From positions 62,001 through 126,000 of the forward strand of contig JASAND010030234.1 in assembly GCA_030248195.1 (NCBI GenBank): a stretch of 64,000 bases of DNA, in the 5' to 3' direction. How positions within the stretch are numbered: the stretch's first letter is position 1; each line of letters opens with the position of its first letter. The notes below the pieces were generated by a model, which worked only from the letters and a program-made list of their open reading frames with translations, was not told the origin of the DNA and did no database searches. This document shows positions 35,501 to 46,796 of this stretch, one piece after another. Source of the stretch: Trissonchulus latispiculum (Eukaryota; Nematoda; Enoplea; Enoplida; Ironidae). A program made the position numbers and the translations under genes.

Positions 35501-37666
35501 TATTTTTTCTGTCATATCTGTTGCTAAAATGCAGCAGTTGTACTCGGTCGCTTCCACGCAAATACACTCTAGGCTAGTACTGATTTCTGAGTAAGATGTG
35601 AACAAATGCATAAAATGTGCCAATTTCACCTTTTTCTTCGCGGTTTCGGCCACTTGGAAGATGTACCACGGTACAGGGTCACAGGTAAAGGCGCAATAGT
35701 ACCTGGGTACTTTTCCTACAGCGCTAGTAATCGTTGCCTCAGTTATTGGCTGAAATTCGTAGGATTCACTCTCATTTTCAAAGTTCTGCAGACCTGCGCC
35801 CAGTTGCTGGAAATAGCTATCAGTAAAATAGTCTGCAGAAACAGCTGCATAATCAGAAACCTGTAAGATTGTTTCAGTATTTAACTGTTGCGGATGCGCG
35901 CAGCAGCTGAATGGAGAAGTTGCCAGCGTTTCGACACCCAAAATCAAAGGCTGCTCCCTTTGACATCTTTCGTAGACAATCACTTCAGTCAAAATGTCCG
36001 TTTGAAAGTAGCCAAAGCTAATGTCATTGGTTACTTGTTCGTTGACTTCTTTGTATTGCAGGGTTACGTTGTCCAAGGACCAGACGCTCATTGATTCGAT
36101 TGAGCAACACTCCGGATCAGAATCCAGCTCGATCCCGTCCAGCGTCACTTGAGCGCTGACGTAGGCTTCGTTGACGCAGGGGACAAAAATTTCGGCTTCA
36201 CCTGTTCGAATAGTTTCATCGGAACTGAGGCTAATCTGACAGTGTTGCGTTTGGACGGAAGATTTAGTCACAAAGGCCGGATACTTTCCGTCTAATTTGG
36301 ACTCCGGTATTACAATGGAGTCAAGCATATCCACCACTGCCGTGTTATATTCTCCATTACTGTGTAGGATGATTTCAGCCTTTCCTTGCGCTGGTGGTCC
36401 GCTTATGTAGGAGGCATCACAGTTAGTCAGCGCAATGGTGCAGCCGATCTCAGCATAGGACCAGGTGGGACGCGCTTTCCAGGAAGGGGTCAATTCACGC
36501 TTGGATCTGCGCATGACACGTCTTATGCTGCATCGTTCGCTTCTATTTAATCCGCTGAGGTCTATGTCTAAGTAGCACACGCCTGTGAACATTGGATTCA
36601 CTGCTGTTTCATCTGAGCTAGAATAATCGCTGATATCAGATTCTTTGAACTGTGGTTGCTGTTGCTGCTGCTGAAGTTGTTGTTGTTGTTGTTGTTGCGG
36701 TCGTTGAATAAATTCTGGCGGAGTTTCACGGATTTCTTCTTGTTCCTCTTCTTCGTCTTCTTCTGCATCCACATACAATAATTCCTTCGTTTCAATTTTT
36801 TTCATTGCACCGTAGGTAATACCCGCTATTTCTGTACCACTTTGCCTCAGCCGTTTAAGACTGTCAGCACGTCTAAACGACTGAGCTGAACTTGAACTGG
36901 CCATTGGCTCACGTTCACCATCCGTAATGCTGGAATGCCGTCCCAGCTGCTGAGATTGTTTAAATGGAATTCGTTTCCTAATTCTTATGCAACTGGCTTC
37001 AGTGGTAGAAACAAAACCGGCTGATGCCTTATTGTCAAGAAAAAAGCAAACTTCTGTAAAAACAGATTTCCTCTGCCTAGAGCCCATTTCAGGCAAGGAT
37101 TTTCTAATGCCTAGCTCTTCATCGTTAAGCACTGAGAAGTTGTGAATTCTCAGCTTTCCACTTAGCTCTCCATATTCTCCTGCTGAGTTTCGTAGAGGGA
37201 CATTTTTAGCAGCACCATAGGCACTAATAGCTCTCTGAGAGGTGTTCCCATCAAAACGTTGATCTTGTCCAGGGAAAAATGCTGTCCTTTCCACAGAGCT
37301 AGACTGAGGTGTTAGGGGAAAACTGTTCAGGGAATTTTGATCCTCACTTTCAGCTATAGTCCCTTCAGTGTTTTGCCGGGCCAGTCGCCTGATGTCTGCC
37401 TCAATTTCTGCTCTCAGCAAGGTTTCTTCATATTCATTATGAATGCTTCCAGGCTGAGTAGATGTAGGAGATCCTGTCTCTGGACTCTCAGTACTTCGAG
37501 GGGTTGTATCGGCAGCAGCATTGTCTGTGGACGGGGCCATCTCCAAATTTCCCTGGGGATTTTCACTGGTTTCAGTTCCCAACATCCATTCTGTTGCAAC
37601 CTGGCTAACAGTGTTCCAACTGCTGTTAACAGTCGAGGAAACATTAGACCAAAGACGGTTGAACAT
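7246..37666 (-). CDS. giant RIM/Fife/Piccolo-type active-zone scaffold, 3' partial
   Basis: Three exons: 37666-10185, 8938-8737 and 7362-7246, about 9,267 codons, continuing off the visible model. The first exon is one open frame of 27,482 bases. An in-frame TAA at 37703-37705 and the ATG at 37666 (MFNRLWSNV...) set the start. Donor AATAAG^GTATGG at 10185/10184 joins acceptor TTTTCAG^GGAAATTG at 8938 in phase 2; CCCGAG^GTAATC joins TTTCAG^CGTCGC in phase 0. Layout: N-terminal 1,500 residues, polar, with Q runs near residues 320-345 and 905-920 and a few degenerate helix motifs; residues about 1,500-7,930, the 78-residue array; residues about 8,150-9,060, six more canonical helices such as LSEEERAQIEAVMNKA; then the zinc finger and a Gln-rich stretch. 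Family members sit at presynaptic active zones and bind Rab3/Rab27 and release machinery. The match to this class rests on the helix and finger; RIM, Fife, Piccolo or nematode clarinet cannot be told apart without the PDZ/C2 end. Confidence 0.8.
7363..8736 (-). other. intron 2 of the giant gene
   Basis: About 1.37 kb between the two zinc-finger exons. It contains the 101-bp TIR element at 8448-8548. I see no other gene or RNA in it. Confidence 0.6.
8448..8548. mobile_element. 101-bp MITE, TIR TAGAGTTGTGC, with long G run
   Basis: Ends TAGAGTTGTGC and GCACAACTCTA, flanked by a perfect 8-bp duplication TCGGCAGC at 8440-8447 and 8549-8556. This is the size used by hAT-type transposases. Nearly half of it is a G homopolymer with a few C interruptions (about 8475-8512). 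It is a miniature of the 371-bp element at 5203-5573 and lies in intron 2 of the giant gene. Confidence 0.85.
8737..8938 (-). other. coding exon 2: first half of RIM/Piccolo-type zinc finger
   Basis: A 202-base exon. It continues the basic-acidic helix EEERRIR with EIEAEFANYAENVL, then encodes CPLC, CGDC and CTKC (pairs spaced C-x2-C, about 20 residues, C-x2-C, x4, C-x2-C). With WVCAMC from exon 3 this gives eight zinc ligands. The helix just before the finger is where RIM-type proteins bind Rab3, so the arrangement is canonical even though it starts some 9,100 residues into the protein. Confidence 0.82.
8939..10184 (-). other. intron 1 of the giant gene
   Basis: About 1.25 kb between donor GT at 10184-10183 and acceptor AG at 8940-8939. 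It contains the palindromic element at 9383-9961; the rest is AT-rich sequence in which I see nothing. Confidence 0.7.
9383..9961. mobile_element. palindromic MITE with CCCCGTTTGGTGGGG modules, copy 2
   Basis: The left end CAAGAGTGCATAATTGCAC matches copy 1. The right end (to about 9961) is diverged (AATTATGAACTCTT). Shared parts include AAGAGTAAGCCACTAGAGGG, GCGTAACGGTGCTCCG and six or more CCCCGTTTGG modules, again G-rich left and C-rich right. I saw no clear target duplication. It is inserted in intron 1 of the giant gene. Confidence 0.7.
13870..33120 (-). repeat. coding tandem array, about 80 copies of a 234-bp (78-aa) unit
   Basis: The unit in order: CEQSSEGAVANMNTAS, an acidic/aromatic LEYCFLSC segment, QLQPASIHPMLQGI, the helix DLSGLTQEEINHLLSVM, SAAEQTAS, SYEDTDITATFG. 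There are three cysteines per unit. Copies in the middle are nearly identical and the outermost ones on both sides are diverged, as expected for unequal exchange. Some units lack parts (for example TGLTQEDIFFVM, or units without IHPM). Blocks recur at exact multiples of 234 bp (1,404, 1,638 and 3,978 bp). The frame is open throughout, so selection is keeping it coding. Antisense frames also stay open within units, giving many repeated antisense ORFs that are shadows. Confidence 0.93.
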
Positions 37667-38259
37667 GATGTCCAAAGTTAATAGGATGGGTAGGAAACGG
37701 TGTTAAGGCTACGCTTCTGCCCCTTGTACACAAATTGGGAAATAGAGTTTAAGTCAATTTCAGTTAAATTTCAATATCAGCGTCAAATTTAACTCCATAG
37801 GAAATCGGATGAATTCAAATTAAAAACGTTCCCAGAAGTAGATACAACATTTGAACACAAGACCATTCCAAAAAATGTTATGCGTTGCCAATTATTGCCT
37901 AAACGCTAACAGTAGGAGCATAAGGAAAAACATTGCTACGTCTAGATCTAGAATGAACAATAGGCATTTCTGTGTTGCCAGAATGGGTGCCGTGCAAAAG
38001 CAGCCTCTTATCTAGAGTGAGTCCTAATGAAACAAATTTAGCGTGCGCTGAAGGTTGCAGGAGATACGTGTTACAACATTTCTCACCATCTGGGTATATT
38101 CAGGATTTGTGAGCGAATTTGGTTAATCTAGATTTTTCCACTAGGGTTTCGGGCACTGTTGGGACATATATTTAACTCCGACTACATATAGCATGCCTAG
38201 TGGACGTACTTTTACCCTTAAGTAATGCACAGGTGGTAATTTAACTCAAAACAAGGGAT
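37667..38259. other. upstream flank of the giant gene
   Basis: The presumed 5' UTR and promoter lie here on the minus strand. An in-frame stop at 37703-37705 shows the coding start is downstream of it. No convincing TATA box, initiator or further 5' coding exon was recognised. Confidence 0.35.
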
Positions 38260-38632
38260 CTCTTGAACTTTATGACCACAAGGTGTCAATATGGTCCACT
38301 TTAAACTTAGGGAGTTACTGATTGCTGCGATAAACACTATTAGTTGATATTTACATCATTCGAAAGCTCTAACATGCTGTATATTTGACAATGTAAAGCA
38401 TTTGGTTTGTTGTTTTTTTTTAAAAAGGTGACAAAAATTTATAAATATTCAAATTTTTCAAACATTTTTATTTAATTTTTTGGAACGCAGGATAATTACT
38501 TTTACCGTTGAATAGCACATTTAGAGCTTTCGATTGACGCAAATATTTACTAATAATATTGTTCGTATAATCAGGAGTAACGTTTAATGTGAACCATGTT
38601 GACTTGACACCTTGTGGTCATAAGTTCAAGAG
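38260..38632. mobile_element. fold-back MITE, TIR CTCTTGAACTT
   Basis: The 373-bp segment has arms CTCTTGAACTTTATGACCAC and the inverse GTGGTCATAAGTTCAAGAG. The pairing continues through GGTGTCAA and ATCGAAAGCTC-like words for over 100 bp per arm. No coding capacity. Borders beyond CTCTTG are uncertain and no target duplication was seen. Confidence 0.65.
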
Positions 38633-39113
38633 TTCCAAAAGTAAAAGCAATGAAGCTGACTTCATGGAGTATTAATGTGTATTAATGTGTAGTATTAATT
38701 AATTAATTAATTAATCTTCTGTCGTCAAAACTTTGTATAACAGGGTAAATATATAATGTAGAGTGATGCAGTAACCGTTATAAGTTGCTTCCGTTCACTA
38801 TGCTTCTGAAGTAAAATCAGAAGTGAAACTTATACAGCAAAAACAATTAGCGAGACCAATTCAAAGAATTGATTTCGTAGCATTTATGGGTCAAGATAGA
38901 AAACCAAGTTGAATTATGCAGTTCGTGGATAAGACCATTTAGAAAAAGAAGCCACTAAAGATTTGACTGAAATTGGTGTTATGTAAACAATACCAAATAT
39001 AATTGCCTAACTGCAAAATCTTAATCTTAGGGTTTGTCACAAGATTAAGAAAGATCGTGGGTCAGCAGAAATTTCCTTTCTCAAATAAAACGAAATCAGA
39101 ATAAAGCAATTAA

Positions 39114-40499
39114 GGGGGGCTACGAACGGGTTGGCACAACATCGTCGGAGAGAGCTACTTTTGCCCCCAACGTTAGCCAACATATCAAAGTAAAAAGTTT
39201 AGGGTGGGCAATAATATATCTCACCTTCACTGTTTTTGGCAGGACGCCAAAGTACAAATTTTGGTGCAAAAAATGCGATTTTTCAAAAAGGTTTTTTAGC
39301 TCTGGTGGATTAACGGTTTGACCAAGTCTGAAGCTTTCAGCCGTAAATGTTAATTGTTACTAGTGCTAAACATTAAAAGTATTCCGGCTTTCGAGCGTTG
39401 CTTCCTTCTTCAGCTATAACAGCTCAAATTTTGAAATTTGGCGAAAAGTTGCGATGTGACCGTGCGCCGTTTTTGATCTAATAAAATTGACAGCCCCTAG
39501 CCTACCCCAGCTTTTTAGCAAATATTAGGCTCTAATAGGGGCAAACTGTCTGTAGGTTTCGAGGACTTTGGCTTTCTGGTTAGTGGGCTAGCAAACTTTT
39601 TGTTAAGAACTAACCCTTATTTTTAGGCCTTAAAAGCTATCTAAGTGCAGTAAAAATGGGGTCAAAAATGTTTTGTCTCCGATTTCGCCAAAAAGGTGGT
39701 TATAGGGGTCATTTGACCTCCTGAATCCGAATATGAAATCTGTTTTTCGATATGACGCTTCCTTCGTTCAGTATGCGCTTACAACTGTCTTAGAGCTTTT
39801 TGGAGCGATAGCCATCTATACTTCGAGAAATCAATCTAGCATTTCTAAACACTGGAGAAAGGTTTATTGACCTAGCTTTTTGCAAATCTTGGTACACTCA
39901 CTGGCCTGTAAAGCGCAAAGTTTCAGCCGATTCTGCCACAGTAATTTGGAGTAATTGACTCACATCTTCGAAATGGCACCAAATAACAGCGACAATATCG
40001 ATAATGTAATCTAGCACTGCGAACGCAGGGATTAACGAAATCACGTCATTTTTACAGAAGTTAAGACAGATACTTGGAGTATTAATTGGCGCGAAGTTGG
40101 GTTCAGTTGGTAAACCACAGCTCATTAGATGTTAGTTAACCTCCACCCGTATAGACCTACGACACCCAATTTTTCACACTTTTATTGTATCGCACAAAAA
40201 ATAATACAATGATTTGGAGATCATTTTACACGATATCAAAGCACTATATGTCAGAACTATTTCTGGACAATTTGGGTACTGTACCTTGCGCATAGCGATC
40301 AGGGCGAGGCGAAGTTTTTGTACGTATCATGTAGAGTTTTGGACCGACAACACCGACTTCTGATGGCTCCACAGGACGCTACGCTGCATGGAATTCTTTC
40401 AAACTTTAAACTATTTTATACTAAACCTAATACTATTATGTGGCAAAAGACTAGCTAGCTTTTCCAACATCGAACTTTTAGTGAAATTCGTAGCCCCCC
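39114..40499. mobile_element. PIF/Harbinger-like non-autonomous element, TSD TAA
   Basis: Ends GGGGGGCTACGAA (39114-39126) and the exact inverse TTCGTAGCCCCCC (40487-40499), flanked on both sides by TAA. A 3-bp TWA-type target and a G-run TIR fit PIF/Harbinger. The 1,386-bp body has no transposase ORF. A fragment of the same family lies at about 46650-46785. Confidence 0.65.
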
Positions 40500-40502
40500 T
40501 AA

Positions 40503-43500
40503 AGGGCAAATTCTCAGGCAGTACTCAGTAATTCGTAAGATTTTAAGTTCAAAACAAAGATTTTAAAACTACCTATATACATTTACATCCTGCATTAGGC
40601 CCAATGTAGATTAGTCACTCACTATAGAGACTCGAAAGTGATTAGCTGTCCAGTCATTTCAAGCTTAATCTAAAACTATCGGAAATCAATGAGTAATAAA
40701 ATCGCAAACATCATTGAACCTCTAAATGCCAAGAAATGTGTCCTGAAGCATGTACCTCAAACGTAACACGTTTTTGTTTGAATAAACTTTAGCTTAGTTG
40801 CTGCACCATTCAATGGAAGGTCTGGCCTGGCTTTACTTAACCAATACAAATTCTTCAATAATGGTTTCTAATATAATTAGAGAGATAGCTATAATTTGAT
40901 TTTAGCATTTCTCCGAAAACAGACTTCTCTGACTCAAGATAAATCCTACAAACACAAACTGACAGAGGATTAAGATCTAGTCCTAACATGCTTATCTTGT
41001 AAACCTAGTAATACAGTTCGGAAGCTCGCAAGATATTAAAAGTAATTCAGATTAAATAAAAACTATGCTCAGATGGAAAGCATATTTAGCTGGAAGCTAG
41101 GAATACGATCAAATTTATGTGAACAAAGACAAAACTTCCCGGTATATAGGCCAACGGAACAGAATCATAAGTGGAGAGCAAATGGTGCATCATTTTGCAT
41201 CATCAGCAGCAACTCATGTGTAGTGTCAGTAAGTGTTCAAGTTAAGAACTTTTCACAATTCTCCAATTCTCCATATATATGTGCTCATATTTTGGTGGCA
41301 TGGGCATGCTAATTTGAAACTCAAACATTTCAAAATCTTCAGCATGTTAACAATTTTCAAAGTTTTAAAATATCAACATTTTTGAATTTTCTATATTCTT
41401 TGCAAAAGCGATAACACTGAACATTGTTCCTTGCATCAACATCTGAAAAATCTTCCTTACAGTGAAAGATCAAAGGAAATTGCCGTTAAAACGAAAATGT
41501 ATTACTACGGTAGACAGAGCTAAGTGAGCGGGTAGCCAAGCCAACCGTCTGAGGTTGAGCTGTTCCTCATAAATTTCTATTTTCGCTGATTCTAACTTGC
41601 TGATAGCAATCCATTTTTGACTCGATCGATAACCTTGCAGTTTATACTGTAATATCAAGATTAATTGTTAGTTCGGCATTTTAAGCGCTTCGGTCTGAAC
41701 CCGAATATTGGGTGTCACTCAGATGTTCACTTTTTAGGGAGGAAAAGTTTAATACTCTTCAGCACTCAATTTTTTCAGCGCTTCACCTATCAGTAGTTCA
41801 AGCATGGCTAACACGTATTTTAGTACAGTAATAAACAATCTGGGCCTGCGGATGGGATATAGAGCTTGGGGTTTGGAAAGTCGGCTGGCTACTGAAAGAA
41901 ACTGTGCAACGTCCAGAACTCAAGTGCCCACAAAACTGGACCCGTATCGCTATATGGGGAGAGATCGCTATGTGGTGACTTATGAGATTCAAATGTTCTA
42001 TCTTACAATTTCTTTACCTCTTCGCTCAGGAGGGGTATTTGCATATACCCACGCGGAACACTAATTATAGAATAAACTCACTAATTAAACCAAGATTAGA
42101 TTATGTCTAGCTAAATTAAAAAAACAGATTTCAGATTCTATTCGGCACCCCGACCCGAGAGAGTTTCAATAGGATATGTCATAGCCAGCCAAATGTCTCG
42201 TCCGATGTCTTTACTTAAAAAACAAGCGTTGGTAAGCCAGCGGCTACGGGTGACTCCTGCTACACTTTCTCGACTTGTACGTTCTCAGTTTGCGTAGATG
42301 TTCTCGCAGAAGAACTCATAGACTACATGAGCAACTACTTGCGGCGACTGTATTGAACTTACACGCCACAAAACAATACTATAGAAACTCTCAAAAAATG
42401 TTAAAAACTTCGTAACCATATGAAACAAACTAAACCAACACTGAAAAGCTAAACTGTCAATGCTCAAACTCTAAATGCCGCAAACACTACTGAAAATCAT
42501 GGAATGTAATCTTTTGTGGAGCCAAAATACTGTCCCAGTACCTTCCCAAGTAAGAAAAGTTTATGTAAAAACATTTACGTGGGGCCGTGGGCTACAACAA
42601 CAAAGTTGAAGAAGAGCTGCATACAAGCAGAAGGTTAACTTCTGATTCAAAATTTTTCTATTCAAAATTCAAAATTCAAAATCCGATTCTGTTATGTATT
42701 TCGTAGCTATTCTCAAGTTGTTTTTGGTGCAGTACCGAATTAATGATCTATTATTAAGGTCACAGTAAAGGTTCTCGTTTACATTCAGCTTAGATGCTGG
42801 CTAAGATTCCAGAAACTGAATTTGCAGCATTCATTCAGTTGTACAAACTAGTACAAACTCTTATTCGTTTGTCGATATCAATTTACTCTTCCGTGTTCGC
42901 CACGTCCGGAAACTTCAACAAAACGTGGAGAAGTCTGAACTTATCGCTCAAATTTTAGCATGAAAACCAGCAATCATCCGGGCTAATTTCATAAAACCTG
43001 AAACACTTAGCGTCTTTATGGAAGTGTTTCATAAAATGTTCAAGTTACAAGTTTCAGCTAATACCTGCATATTTCAGTTTCATATAAATCTGGTTGGTGC
43101 AACTATGTACTTATGTAGTTGAGTTAATTTGGACTCGACAACAGGGTCGAAAACTTATAAAACTTATAAAAAACAATTTATACATTACAGTTACATAGGT
43201 GAAATTTCATGACAAGACACTCTAAAATGTTGTCTTAGTTGTCCGCGTGAGTTTCAAACAAATGGTTGCATTTTTAAGCTTTATACAAATTTTTAAACAT
43301 TTTTTTGGCTAAATCTTAAAACCAGCAATGTATTCGTAACGGGCACTTAAATTTGCTTTACAAATTATATATCAACTCTTGTAACTATGCTTAGCCAATT
43401 TCCGTAAAGTCGAAGGGAATGAAACACTGACAACTTGAACTAGCGGTTCAAGTGCAAGTCCCCAGACGTACCTTTTTAGCAGCTAAACACCCCGAAGGAT

Positions 43501-45270
43501 ATCAACATGAGGCTGACTGAAATTTTCTGCAGCGAATAGGAGGAACTGCAATGTAACCTTAATTTAAAAATTAACCCACATTAAATTAAATTTTTGCTTA
43601 AAATTAAACTCGCGTGTATATACTGTTAAAATTCAGCAATTGATTATTATTCGACAATGGAAATATTCATTTTTAAAGAAAAACGGTTACAAAGTGATTC
43701 TTCGTCTGTGTAGCACGACTAAAAAATAAAAATATGGTGACTACACAAAAATAGTATGAGTATATTCATGTTGCATATACACATATCCCTAGTCCTTGTA
43801 TAGCAATTATATCTTGAACCTAAACAATTAAAATTGATGCCCTTGAGGGTTTAACTTCTCGGTATGTGCGCTTTCCTTTCAATATGCCGACCACTCTCAA
43901 GCTCTGAAGCCATTTAAGCTTTCCACTACATAAGTTTTGTCGTAAATACTCCATGAAATTCAGAATGGAATGCTAACGGCTACCTAACTATCAAGCTTAT
44001 TCAAAAACCTCGTTTCTGTCCAAGGAGCACTGAAATTTGCCCCATAATGGAATTAAAAATACCTGCTTAAGGGCTTCAAAAAGCTACTCAGTACACGTGA
44101 GTGTTTGTTTATAAATAATTGTTAAATGTAATTTCAGATCATATGTAACGAGCCAAGGGGCTCGTTTAATAAAAAACTGCTGAACTTCAGTCAGGTTTTT
44201 GCTGGTAAAGAAGTAAACAAATGGGAAATATCTGACCATGTTTGGGAGATGCAGAAGCCTGAACAGAAAAGAAATTGTTTTTCCTAGGACAATATTTTTA
44301 CTGAAATTGAGACCTAAGTTTTATGAGGGCGCCACATGGGCAGCTTTAGAACTTAGACATAAGCTGACTGTGAAAGCTAAATATTTCTAGTCAAAGAGTG
44401 TATAAGCTTATATGGTGGGGAACAGAGGGAGTCTAAAGTGTGTAGTGTCCTCTCCCTTATAGGTCTCTGCCTGCTGTCTCCGTTTCCCTTCATTTGATCA
44501 ATAATATAGGCTCGGTCTTTCCCCTCTCCCTCTCTCGAGCCTTCTTTCATAATTGTTAAAAGTTCTGCTTAGAAACATCTACATGAAGTTAACATCTCCC
44601 CTTTGAGCTTAGCTACGTACGCATAACATAGCCTATAAGGTTTTAGGAGAAAATTGTTGTATTTTAAAATGTTTTATGCCAGTATTATTATCGAATTAAA
44701 ATTAGCTAGTCTATACCATTGAAATGCAACTTAATTTGGTTGGTTGCTTTGGCAGCCTTTTTCCCCACTTTTAGCATCTGCAAGCATAAAAACAGAAATG
44801 GAACTGTTTTCAAGGACAACTAAATAAATTTTCAGTCTTAAGAAAAAAACTAAGATCGGATTCACGATTGTATATGATTTTGGTTTTGTCCTTTTTGGAG
44901 AAAAGAAAAGATACTTTTTATCAAGTTGGATGACTGTTCAAATAAGATTATTACTAATTAATCAATAAATGTATGTGGATGCAGTGTAGAAGGACGATAC
45001 TGCACGATTTTGCACCATCCCACGAAGCTTCAACGGAGTAATTGTGAAACGGAGATTGATTAAAAACTAACGAAATTGCATATAACGTTTCCTCTTGCCG
45101 TCTCTTTGCTTTCTGTGCTTCTCCAATGAGAGGAATAGTTTGAGTCATGGTGCACTGTGAAGTGGTTATAGTCGGATTCTCGTTCTTTTGTATCGATATT
45201 CCACAAACAATCTAGTTTTTACTTTGATTACGACTTAGCGGACTGCAGGAACATGAACAATATTCCACGG
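40503..45270. other. non-coding stretch, nothing recognised
   Basis: AT-rich sequence with only short open frames (under 90 codons) that show no domain, no codon pattern and no supporting splice structure. I see no RNA gene or clear transposon ends in it. Confidence 0.4.
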
Positions 45271-45735
45271 TGATTCTTCTGCATCCACACACCTGTGTCT
45301 TAGATTTGCAAAACTGTATGTTTGAACATTTTATCGTTTGAGCTCAATTTGGACATTTGGACATTTGAGCTCAAAGTGCATTTGAACACATTTCTGATCT
45401 ACCTGTGACAAAAATATAAAATTTCAAAAATTTAATTTTTCAAGCTGTTTAAAGGGGAACCAAAAAATTTTTTGTCATCGATTTTGAACAATATTCACCA
45501 GTTAATATTTAAGCTTACTTCTAGCTAACGAGATTCGTGTTCAGCGGCCATGAACACCCTGTATACAACTTTTCAGCAAAATGGGAGACTAAAATAATTT
45601 TGTTCCCCTTGGTCCCTTCACGCCTAAAAAACTAGATGTCACAGATTTGTGTTCAAATGCATCCATACCAAATTTTAGCTCAATTGGTAAAGTTTTGCGA
45701 ATTTTAGACACAGGTACATAGACACACAGAATCGC
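45271..45735. mobile_element. fold-back MITE, arms ACCTGTGTCTTAGATTTGC
   Basis: The left arm (TGATTCT...CACCTGTGTCTTAGATTTGC, AAAACT) and right arm (AGTTTTGCGAATTTTAGAC, ACAGGT...AGAATCG) are imperfect inverted repeats of about 45 bp. Further inside are GAGCTCAAATT words in both orientations. No ORF. Confidence 0.55.
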
Positions 45736-46649
45736 CTACTCCACACCATTCAGAAATTACTTTTATATAGATCGAAATGTCTCATTATCTTCTTTACATC
45801 TAAGCTCAAAGCTGTATACTGTTTGCTTGCGCTGAAATGCGGTCAATCGCATTGATGATAAAATTAGGCCAAACCTTGTAGGACTCCAACATTTTCCAGA
45901 TTGGAACTAACAGGAGGGAACTCTGTACAATTGAAAAAAAAATTTAAAAATTGCCTGCCGTTAGACCTTAAATAAGTCTGAAAGCTCAGCTGGAAGTGGC
46001 CGGAGTCCCACTAAAGAATGAAATTTTATCCATGTTCGGTAGAAAAGACTCCTGTGGGTTAAAAGCAAACACAGTCAAGAAAACGGTAATATTTGGTTTT
46101 AAGTGGGGAAAAATACATCTAATGTTGTACGTATATTTCTCATATATAATGACTTATATATTTCAGCAGTTATCTAATGATGGTGGTTTCTAAAGTGGGT
46201 GTCTCTAACTGACTTTCCAACAAAATGACGAACGATAATATTCTAAAAATCGTCATAGCTACTGACTAGCTTGGCTAAGCATAATATGGCTTTTACCAAA
46301 CTTTGAATGTCAATGCCTACTGGAGCATAAAATTATGTCTGGCGGAGGAGACCAGAAAATGGATCACAAAAAGTCTTTTAATTCAAGGGGATGTTAATCC
46401 GCAGTCAATTTCATTCCGTAGCATGCAGAGTCAACGATACTCCAAGCCTCAGTTGTAGAACGCATTGAATGTCACTGTCACAATTTTGTAATATGTGAGA
46501 TCCCAGAAGGTTCCTCGTTCGTAATCAGCCGGAATCTGTGCAATTAAAACGACTTACCAGCAACGGGACAGTTTACTACTTGTATTGGCATCTGCCGCTC
46601 ACATATTGGTCTATTTTGTGCCATCTTGTGTGACTGAAATTAAACATTA

Positions 46650-46785
46650 GGGGAGGGAGCTACACTGGCACGACAACGTTGAAGAGGGCTACTTTTTTCG
46701 GCCAAGGTTAGCCAACATATCAATGTAAGTAAGTTTAGGGTAAGCAAAAGTATATCCCACTGTTTTTAGCAGGACGCCAACCAAG
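46650..46785. mobile_element. fragment of the 39114-40499 family
   Basis: GGAGGGAGCTACACTGGCACG, then TTAGCCAACATATCAA, AGTTTAGGGT and CACTGTTTTTAGCAGGACG follow the same order as 39117-39245. Only the first 135 bp are present, ending just before the MITE at 46797. Confidence 0.6.
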
Positions 46786-46796
46786 AATATTCGGTA

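Noticed and set aside
37673..37675. TTG at 37675 as start of the giant protein
   Set aside because: The first ATG in frame, two codons later at 37666, is a normal eukaryotic start; nothing supports initiation at TTG.
41804..42064. 86-codon plus-strand ORF
   Set aside because: No domain, no splice context and no repeat membership that I can see; length is within chance in this sequence.
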